From NCBI GenBank assembly GCA_030142905.1, contig JASJOG010000094.1, positions 928,501 to 992,500 of the forward strand: a stretch of 64,000 nucleotides of DNA. The letters run 5' to 3'. The DNA is from Heliopora coerulea (lineage: Eukaryota; Cnidaria; Anthozoa; Scleralcyonacea; Helioporidae). A program made the position numbers and the translations under genes. This document shows positions 56,041 through 64,000 of the stretch, piece after piece (within the stretch, counting starts at the first letter, position 1; every line of letters starts with the position of its first letter). Below the pieces are notes generated by a model. The model made no database searches and was not told the DNA's origin. It was given only the letters and a program-made list of their open reading frames with translations.

Positions 56041-58648
56041 TGGTCTTGAAATTATTCGTTCAAAATCCAGAGAGGTAATGAATCTCAGTCCCAAGAAGTT
56101 GAAATTAGCTGTGAAGAAGTAGAAGGAGATGATATTACATCTACGAATGCAAATATCATTACTAATACTGACCCTGGTGAGAAAATGGCCGCTCAAGTAA
56201 GCCCTGGTGAGACAATAGCCACACAAGTAACGTCGTCCGATGCTGAAAGAACATTTGCACCTTTACTATCAAACAATCCTTCAAGTTGGATACGTCTAAC
56301 TAAACAAGATACGTAGTATATTGCTAAAATTGACCCGCTTGAAAATCCGAAGTCTTTTTCCAGAGATAGTTCTGGCCGTAACTTTCCTCAAAATACTTTT
56401 TGTCAAGAAATGCCAAATGGCGAAAATGTAAAAAGAGATTAGTTGGTATGGAGTGGATCAAAACAAGGTCTCTTGCTTTCCATGTTGTCTGTTTCAAGAA
56501 ATATCACAAAAAGAGAACAGCTCTGAAACATCCCTGCTGACAAGGCCGGGTGCAGGACATAAAGATAACTGGAGAAAATTGTACGAAAAAATTGATGCCC
56601 ACCAACAACGAAGTTCGTCGCATTTCTTAATTTACATTACGTAGAAAGAACTTGAAAAAAACCTACATAAAACAACTGGAATTGATCATCAACTTCAATA
56701 GCAGTTACAAAGGGAAATATCAAGATGGCGTGAAATATTTCGATGCATATTGGACGTGGTATTATTTTTATCAGAGCGAAACCTTCCCTTTCGCGGATCA
56801 ACCACTGAATTAGGTAATCCAAATAATGGTCTATTTCTTGGAAACTTGGAATTGCTTAGCGGTCACAATCATATTTTAAAGTCACGTCTGGATGAAGTAA
56901 AAAAACATCAAGAAAACAATAGCCGAATGCAAGCGCATTATCTATCGCCACGTTCACAAAACGAATATTATTGAAGAATTTTCTAAAGTTGTTCTCAATG
57001 CTATTGTGGAAGAAGTTAAACAAGCAATGTACTACAGCATCATTGTTGGTGGTACTCCGGACGTTTCCCACACAGAACAAATAACATTCATCTTAAGATA
57101 TGTAAATTTAAATGATGAAGTTTGGGAGATATGTGAAAGATTTTTGAGAATGGAAGATTGCGATAAAAAGGAAGGAAGGGATATTGCCGAGTTAATATGC
57201 AAAGTACTCAAAGAACATGATATTGAGTTTAAAAACTGTAGAGGTCAAGGATATGACAATGGTGCAAATATGGTTTACAATGGAGCTCAAGCAGCAATTG
57301 TGGAGAAAAATCCTCAAGCGTTATTTTCTCCTTGCAGTACGCATAGTCTTAATCTATGTGGAGTGCATGTAGCAGAATCGTCAGCTACTGTAAAAAGCTT
57401 CTTTGGAAACATTCAGAAGTTATACGATTTGTTCAGCTCTCTAGTCCTTCACGTTGGAAGATTTTGCAAGAGGCTACTGGTATATCCCTACATAAATTAT
57501 CTAGTACTCGTTGGAGTGCTAGAATAGAGGCAGTCAACCCCTTAGTAAAGAGGCCAAGAGAAATTTTGGATGCATTAAAAAAATTGAAAGATCATGATTT
57601 GCCTGGTGAAGTGTCTGATGATGTCGATAACCTAATCCAATGGATGCAATTACTTCAGTTTGTCTTATAACCTTTTGGTTTAAGGTATTACAGACTATAA
57701 ATGATGTTAGTGTTTTGCTTCAAGCTTCTAAGATCACCATTGATGAAGAATTGCATCTGATTGAGTCACTGCAAGACGATTTAAAACGCAGAGTCTTGGA
57801 GCGTGATCTGCAAGGAATCAAAGGTTGTTGCTTCTTCTCTTGGTTTAAGTGAGCATTTTAAAGAAACAAGGCGGAGAGTTCCCAGACGATTTCACGATGA
57901 ACCCAGAGATAGTGAACAACGATGAAAGGGAATTCGAAATCAATGTGTTTAATGTTCTTTTGGATAGAGTAATTTGCGAAATAGCATGCAGATTTGAAAA
58001 AACTAAACAAGTAAACGACATGTTTTCCTTTTTATGGAATTGCTCTGAAGTCCCCAGCACAGTCGGCGAAGCAGCAGGAAAAACAATGGAAATTCGTTGC
58101 AAAGATCTTTCAAATTTTTATCTATGTGATTTAAATGAAAAAGAACTTCTGGAAGAGATGCGCATTGTGAATAGGTTGAAGCAAAGCAATATTTTAGGTG
58201 GAAAACTATCGTCTATTGCGTTATTGAATAAGATATATGAGAAAGGTCTTCAGACAATTCTTCCCCAAATTTGTGTTGCTCTACGGTTATTTGTAAGCAT
58301 ACCTGTATCTGTTTCATCAGGAGAAAGATCTTTTAGTAAATTTGGTATAGTTAAGAACTGTCGAAGATCCACAATGGGGCAAGAACGCATGTCAAGTCTA
58401 TTCATGCTGTCGTGAGCGTAACGTAGCAAGAAAAATTAACTATGATGACGTTATTGACTCGTTTGCATTCAAATGCGCACGTAAAGTACACTTTTAACTT
58501 GTTTAAATTTAATTTTTAAATTTAAACTTTTAAATAATTTTTACACATTTGTACGGTAGATAAAGACGGGAGTAAAACTGTGCCCATGGAGGGTGGGCCC
58601 CCAAATCGATTTTTTCCCCGGGCCCCCAAATTTCTCTGAACGGCCCTG

Positions 58649-59067
58649 GTCTCAGCCGTCATAAGTTAAGATGGCTCTCTTGGGTAACTTTTTTACCAGC
58701 GGTTGGTAACTAAATTTACCTCAGTACACATGCGCAGATCGTGATCTTGTCGAATTGTTATTCTGTAACGAGGGCAACCGTTCGAGTCAATGCAAGACTT
58801 GCAAATACTAAATTTTTGGATGATTGCTTCCAGAACTTTCTTCCAAACAGCGTCATTAAAGTACACAGAATAAATGTCAGAACACATCCAATATTTAAAA
58901 TATTCTATCAAGCAAAATGTTTGTGTCTATTGTTGCCTGGCAGCAGCTGCACGCAATGTCATAGACAAAGGAGTATTTATGCATGATGCAAAGAAACAAT
59001 GACATTTTGTGGCGTAATACGACGAATTCTTGACTTGAAATGATGCGGAAGCAGTGATGAGTCTAAC
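58649..59067. other. Unassigned sequence right of the hAT element
   Basis: No TPR sequence, exon or repeat recognised here. Confidence 0.4.
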
Positions 59068-59410
59068 TGTCGGAGACTGGGCTAATAGTAGTCGTGAGTG
59101 AGATGGTTTTAGTTTACTTTATCCGTAGAGCCATCGAAGCATTGTTAACTTAGGCGACGATTGATTGGGGGGAACACGCGCCCTCATGAACTGGTTAACT
59201 GAATTAATTAGATTGTAGCATATAGCCAATCGGATAAAAGAAAGGCGGAGTGTGGTATGTGGACTGTGAACAAGTTGAGGTGTAGTTTTTCTGTGCGACG
59301 GTGAGTGGGAGTGTGAGATATATGTTCAGAAAGTGAAATAAATCTTTAAAACCTCCAAACTCTGTGATCTGGCGCGAAGTACAGCTTAGCGGAGGCAAGC
59401 ATTTGCGACA
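59068..59410 (+). mobile_element. Solo LTR of an LTR retrotransposon
   Basis: Starts TGTCG and ends CGACA (a perfect 5-bp inverted terminus of the TG...CA type). TAAC lies on both sides (59064-59067 and 59411-59414) as a 4-bp target duplication. Inside are GGATAAAAG (TATA-like, near 59233), AATAAATC (polyadenylation-like, near 59338) and a T/G-rich tail, in the order expected of U3-R-U5. No internal retroviral-type genes are attached. The superfamily is undetermined. Confidence 0.65.
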
Positions 59411-59414
59411 TAAC

Positions 59415-60226
59415 GCCTTTTGAGTGACTTCGATAAAATTTGTTATACTGTTCTGTTAACTCGGCGACTGTGACAGAAGGAAGACGTATGAAATACTATC
59501 TGAGTCGGAATATCTTAATTCTCATAAAACGCAAGTATTGCGGCTGGTGTTACAGTTTTCAGAGCTAGGCGTCTTCCCTGGAAGCTACACAAACCGTTGG
59601 CACTACAGGTCACGGATCTCAACTCTGAAGGATTATGTCGATGATAATCGGATTGATGTTTGGATTTAAATCGCGCGTTTTTTTCGGATTTGAAGACGAA
59701 CGATAAGATGATAAAAAGTCAAGTCCTAAGTTAACCAGCGGAAAGCAAATCGTTTGTCGATTTAACGTGATTTCCATTTCGCAAATGACATGAAACCATA
59801 CGTGTCGGACTTAGCTAAAGTTCCAGATAGTAGAAAATTGAAGAAATTCCTCGGTACCAGGTAATTCAATCTCGTACATTCACTTGTTCGTTATCACACG
59901 ATCTGGATATTCTTACACACTATGACAGTGTGACGGTTTTAAGTTCGGGATGTCGCAGCTATTTGCCTATTCTACCGACCACCCTACCGTGTATGCCGAG
60001 GAAAATAATAGTTTTTCAGGCTATTTTGCCGTCAAGTTCGGATTTTCCGTTCGGGTAACATTTAACAAAGCGGGAAGGGGGGGGAGAGAAGTGGCAAGGG
60101 GTGTGGCATTTGTCCACAACTTCCCCTTATTGTGAAACCATAACAACAGGGTCTGAAAAGAAACGCAATCGTTAGGCTCAGGAAAACTTTTTTTTTTTCA
60201 CTTTCGCCACAGATAACCAGCTGCAC
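59415..60226. other. Upstream region of the GPCR pseudogene
   Basis: No exon or repeat recognised. A T9 run lies just before the GPCR start region at 60190. Confidence 0.35.
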
Positions 60227-61995
60227 ATGGACATTTCCTCGAACTCGAAAATAGGGATAATGGATTTTTTCAATTCCACAGCCACAACGCTTAATGAGTC
60301 AAATTCGACTCCTTGCGCCTCACTAACCCCCTACCATGCCTATGATGGCGAAAAAGTTGTCTTCGCCATATTCTCCTCGTTTCTTGGATCTATCATACTC
60401 ATTGGTAACGGTATGGTAATAGTTGCTTATTATGTGAACCCCAAATTGCGTAATGTAACCAACAAGTGTTTTGTAAGCTTAGCTGTTTGTGGCTCGCTTG
60501 TTGGCCTGATATCGATGCCGCTATGGACTTATCACACGTTTAACACGTATAACCCGAAGAGAAGCAACGCCAGCCTTTACCTGTTCTACATCTCGTTCGA
60601 CATCTTCAACGGCGCAGCGTCTATTTTCCAGCTCACGGCCATTAGCCTTGAACGGTGCTTTTCGATCGTTGCGCCAATGCGACATCGCTAGATGCCTGTG
60701 TACTTCCACCATTTCGGGTTGATCTTCGTGTGGTTTCTGGCCTTGTTCAGCTCGCTGCTTCGCTTGCTACCGTACAACAATATCGCAAGCATTAAATGGT
60801 ACAATATCTATATCATACTGGCACTGGCGTAGCTACGAATTTCTTCAGGGGGGCGAAACTATAAATTTTCCGATAACTGGGCGTGGTCAAGTGGGCGTGG
60901 TCGAAGGGACGTGGTTAAAAGGTGTGGCTTTTAAAAACTGTGTACAGATGAGACATCATCAAGGAATGAACAAGAATAATATCTTTATTATATTTAATAT
61001 TTACATCAGATGGCGATATATGTTCGCTATGAAAAGCCGGCTGCCATTTTCAAATCAACTAAGTGTGAAGAAATGGTAATATGCTAGTATATAAACATAC
61101 AATTTTAGGTATTATCGAATAGGTAGATCGAGGTAGATCAAATGTTTCCATCGCTATTTCTCTTCAAATGTAATGTACTCAGACAGGCAACACACTGAAC
61201 ACAGAGTTTTAACTTTTAACGTTGAAAAACGTTTTATAATGTCACGTCCATGTGAATTAACACATTTAAAAATTCTTGTTTTGTCGTTCAGGAACGGCAT
61301 TTGAAGTTCTCGAATCGAAATATTCGAAACAATTTCACGATTGATAGAAATACAAGCGAGATTCGACAGGCGTTTTTCCGTCATGGTACTGCGCAAGTAT
61401 GTCTAAAGTACAAATATATTATACGTGTGAATAATTAATTACTTTGCCAATTCGCTTCAGAATTTCCGACAAGCTTCCAAATTTTCCGACAAACGGCACC
61501 CAAAACGTCGAGTGGGGGGCGGTTGCCCCCCCTGCCCCTCTGTAGCTACGCCACTGCATACTGGTGTGTTTTGTCCTGCCCGTTCTCATCATGACGACTT
61601 CATATGCGCTGCTGTTCAGGGCAGCGATGAAGCGTTCACAACTTAAAGTACGTCCAAACTGGAACCTTCAGGCCAGCTGGTCAAGTCAACTAAAAACCAT
61701 CCTGACTTTACTTATCGTCACATGCATCTTCGTCACAGCTTGGTCTCCATTTTTTGTGTACATCATCTTAGCTCGCTACCTGCCCGAACACGTGCCCTCC
61801 TCCATTGAAGGCAGGACACACATGTGGCACTTTGTCAAATGGATGCACTACGGGAACAGCTCGGTTAACCCGTTCGTCTACGCGTTCCGCAAAAAGGAAT
61901 TCAGCTGCACCTTCAAGTTGATTTTCCGCGCTTGCATCAAGCGCAAACGCTTCGAGGAGGTTTACAGACAGTTCAAAAGGTCAAACCTGCGTTGA
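60227..61995 (+). pseudogene. Class A (rhodopsin-family) GPCR, disrupted by TAG and a hAT MITE
   Basis: First part 60227-60691: N-glycosylation-rich N-terminus (NSTATTLNESNS), TM1 with ILIGNGMVIVAY, TM2 SLAVCGSLVGLISMP, and TM3 ending ISLERCFSIVAPMRHR (ERC in place of DRY). The frame meets TAG at 60689-60691 and then continues MPVYFHHFGLIFVWFLAL (TM4) up to the 735-bp insertion at 60822. After the insertion TM5 resumes (CFVLPVLIMTTSYALLF), followed by TM6 TCIFVTAWSPFFVY, TM7 NSSVNPFVYAFRKKEF and the tail to TGA at 61995. The TM2 Asp (2.50) is replaced. The ligand cannot be assigned. No intron signals explain the breaks, so it is a pseudogene. Confidence 0.85.
60822..61556. mobile_element. 735-bp non-autonomous hAT element inside the GPCR
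   Basis: TIR CACTGGCGTAGCTAC / CAGTGGCGTAGCTAC, with identical 8-bp target duplications CATACTGG at 60814-60821 and 61557-61564. Removing one duplication and the element restores a continuous GPCR frame across the site. CCGATAA/TTCCGAC motifs recur near both ends. No transposase. Confidence 0.93.
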
Positions 61996-62860
61996 CACAC
62001 CAATGAAGAGATGTCGTTCTCTCAGTCGTTCTGCCCTCAATCCTCGAGAAGCGAGAGCTGGAAAGAAGAATCCAACAGGTCGTCCAGAAAAACCGAAAGT
62101 ATCCCACTGAACATGGTTGCTCCGAATGAAGTCCGCTTGAATATTACCAAAGAACATTGAGCAGGACACATTGCCAATCCCCTGAGCATGGGTCATAGCA
62201 TTGGCGGGCTCACGATTTTCATGAGGGGAAGAGGTTGTGAGAAATGGAGGTTGTTGGGGGGCATGCGTCGTTAAGAAAATTGGAAATTTCGAGCACTAGG
62301 AAGGCCATTTTTTGTCATCTGGTGATACCGAATTATGGTCCTCCTTAGAGTTGACATATCCAGGGAAAAAAAACAAGAAAACTTTTGTCGTATGATTTAT
62401 TTACTCGTGTGTTGTTGACGTCTGGCCGGGTAGGCTTTTAAAACATTGTAGGTTTACAACGTTTGAAATGGCCGCATTACTTATGATGGTTAAATTTAAT
62501 TGACTGACTTGAAAACCAGGTCCTCAACTTTCACAATGTTGGTCAAATGTTATTTATTTCTATGGATAATATACTATAGTGTGCTTATTTTATCTTCAAA
62601 TATGTGTGATGTAATTTAGGAAAGATTTTGGCCATGGTAACTCAGCCTAGTTCCCTGTGCGCATTGCCTTCACTTCTTCGTCAACCTTCCACGTAGAGAA
62701 AAAATGTCCTGGGAAAGAGGTTGAACGACCTATTGTTTCTATTTTCACCACCTCATAGCACTTTCCACCATTTCATTTTTGTTTATTATTTCGTTAGTTG
62801 GTTTCTTTATTTTATTTATATTTTATCCACTTGAACGTCTACCAATCTGTCCCCCCATCC
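61996..62860. other. No gene seen
   Basis: 3' flank of the GPCR pseudogene. No further coding exon or TIR element recognised. Confidence 0.4.
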
Positions 62861-63056
62861 AACCAGTCCGTCCGTCCATCCATCCACCCATCCATCCACT
62901 CATCCATCCATCCATCTATTCATCCCATCCATCTGTCCATCCCATCCATCCATCCGTCTGTCCATCCATTCATCCTTTCTTTCTTTCTTTCTTTCTTTCT
63001 GTCCTTTCCTTCCTTCCTTCCTTTATTCCTTTCTTCCTTCCTGCTTCGCTCCTTCC
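62861..63056. repeat. (CCAT)n, (CTTT)n and (CCTT)n microsatellites
   Basis: Three adjoining pyrimidine-rich simple repeats: imperfect CCAT to about 62970, CTTT to about 63000, CCTT to about 63045. Open frames across them (Ile-His-Pro-Ser repeats) are artefacts. Confidence 0.9.
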
Positions 63057-64000
63057 CATTTATCCAAGGTATTTAACCGTGCTAATATTTAACTGGTATT
63101 TAATCTAAAACTATTTGGATAAAACAAGATAACGACATTGAAATAATAGTTAATTCTGCAATTCCTGTTAAGTTCAAGTCGAAAATGTGTAGCCGCTTGT
63201 ATAATCTAACCCAGCAAGTTTGCATGAACAATCATTCTTCTAAGTTCTAACTTTTCCACGACGCTGTAAATATATTCTCACTAGTCGTTTCGTTTTTCCT
63301 CTCCATATACGACGCCGTGCTTTTCGATGACATAATTTTTTGGCTTCAGCAAAAAAGAAAACGCACTGAAACGAAATGAATAATCAGAAACACTAGTCAG
63401 TTTCAATCTAAATATCTCCAATGCAGTGAATCACCAAGACCAGTTTAATTTGCGACCACAAATTATCTCCAGTACAAATTCACATGACTTTACCTCTTTC
63501 AAACTTCCAGTGTCTTTGGTGATTCTAAAGACAACATACTCTGGTATGCAGATCATTGGTAACCCAGCTACAAACCAACTAAGAACTTCAGCCTACACAG
63601 GATATTTATACTTCTTATAAGTGATTCCTTAACGGGATATTTGATCAGGCTGAATATAAAGACAACCTGAAGAAATATGAGCAGAAAAAGCCATTAAAAT
63701 TACATAGAATTACAACAATGCAATGTCTTGGAAGAAATGAGGGAAGGATTGACCTCCCTTTGACAGATCACGGTACCGATTAAAGTGGACAAAGTTGCCA
63801 CGAAACAAAAAAAAAAGGGTTTAAAATCAACCGTTGAACGCAAATTTCGAATGACGTAGATCATAACTTGGAAGATTATTAAATATAAATACATCTCCTA
63901 ATTTTTTTAAAATATGTTTAATCTGTATAGATAATGTAATTGATCAATCGAAGCGAAGTTCTGTACCTTCGCAATACGGGTAAAGATGAACTCGTGCATA
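63057..64000. other. No gene seen at right edge
   Basis: AT-rich sequence without convincing exons or repeats. A 64-codon plus frame at 63426-63620 has no recognisable feature. Confidence 0.35.

Larger units (their letters stand above)
52370..56045 (-). mobile_element. Jockey/CR1/L2-group LINE nested in the hAT transposon
   Basis: Minus-strand LINE with an ORF1 remnant carrying an SGNH-esterase-like domain, an ORF2 with apurinic-type endonuclease and RT, and an (AAAT)n 3' tail (plus strand 52374-52398). RT and C-terminal parts are in three frames: 54298-53951, 53546-53313 with FADD, and 53076-52588. These end with the typical HKLQKRAARVITRSTYDERS region. It splits the hAT transposase, so it inserted later. 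Target duplications were not resolved. Confidence 0.85.
52281..58497 (+). pseudogene. hAT (ZMYM/DUF4371-type) transposase, split and broken
   Basis: The N-terminus ASSRSYLSGAAKRKQIRDQN at 52281 is cut by the nested LINE near 52373. It resumes after about 56045 with an acidic linker and a TTF/ZMYM-type region (56.4-56.6 kb). A DUF4371-like core follows (YYSIIVGGTPDVSHTEQITF; NCRGQGYDNGANM; PCSTHSLNLCGVH), then TRWSARIEAVNPL. The dimerisation end VSSGERSFSKFGIVKN...QERMSSLFMLS comes last. Several stops and frameshifts (for example at 56316, 56440, 57528 and 58413) make it inactive. Confidence 0.8.
51796..58648 (+). mobile_element. 6.85-kb hAT transposon (ZMYM-type transposase) inserted in the TPR array
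   Basis: Ends CAGAGCCGTTCAGAG (51796) and, reversed, CAGGGCCGTTCAGAG (58648) form a 15-bp TIR with one mismatch. GGGCCCC runs follow just inside both ends. The interior has a hAT transposase (52281-58497) interrupted by a LINE. The 8-mers CCGAGGAG and GTCTCAGC outside the ends do not match, and the TPR sequence does not resume at the right. A deletion or rearrangement therefore accompanied or followed insertion. Confidence 0.85.

Noticed and set aside
62779..63108. Open frames rich in Ile-His-Pro-Ser
   Set aside because: Simple-repeat translation of (CCAT)n and (CTTT)n.

Overview
The window is nuclear DNA of an animal, most likely an anthozoan cnidarian (stony-coral-like). Genes are split by AT-rich GT-AG introns and several encode animal mitochondrial proteins. 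There is a cnidarian-style STAND/NLR gene with nucleosidase, NB-ARC and TPR domains, and an assortment of LINE, Penelope-like, hAT, ISL2EU-like and MITE sequences typical of coral genomes. Species cannot be decided from the sequence.

Layout. (1) 1-1.1 kb: a single-exon BTB-BACK gene (minus) with a Cys/His-rich C-terminus. (2) 3.6-11.4 kb: three head-to-tail, broken LINE copies with a restriction-like endonuclease, plus a probable fourth fragment, each bracketed by TAA microsatellite. (3) 12.1-23.6 kb: a head-to-head pair of mitochondrial genes, NDUFAF1 (CIA30 domain, minus, 3 exons) and CRLS1 (cardiolipin synthase, plus, 7 exons). Their start codons lie about 60 bp apart and their introns are filled with non-autonomous DNA transposons. 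(4) 23.6-29.1 kb: gene-free, with hAT relics, a tRNA-derived SINE and hairpin repeats. (5) 29.2-51.9 kb: one split gene of six exons. Exon phases agree at every junction, giving 1972 codons: signal-anchor membrane segment, Lys-rich linker, tankyrase-like SAM, PNP/MTAN-type nucleoside phosphorylase domain, NB-ARC NTPase, and 20.7 near-identical 42-residue TPRs. A 6.85-kb hAT transposon cuts the TPR array and supplies the stop codon. Intron 1 carries an ISL2EU-like transposon, itself split by an inverted-dimer Penelope-like insertion with a 13-bp target duplication. The two SAM exons lie between direct copies of a 2.4-kb duplication. (6) 51.8-58.6 kb: the hAT element, with a jockey/CR1/L2-type LINE nested in its transposase. 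(7) 59.1-62.0 kb: a solo LTR and a class A GPCR pseudogene interrupted by a 735-bp hAT MITE with a perfect 8-bp TSD. (8) 62-64 kb: simple repeats and unassigned sequence.

Function. NDUFAF1 (complex I assembly) and CRLS1 (cardiolipin synthesis) both serve the mitochondrial inner membrane and probably share a bidirectional promoter. The STAND gene looks like an innate-immune sensor: repeat array as sensor, NB-ARC as switch, PNP as effector. PNP domains of this kind act as ATP nucleosidases in bacterial and animal immunity, but here the catalytic ISDxAD-type motif reads IAYYVE, so the effector may be inactive. This gene, with its anchored N-terminus, deletable SAM cassette and highly conserved repeats, is the most notable system in the window.
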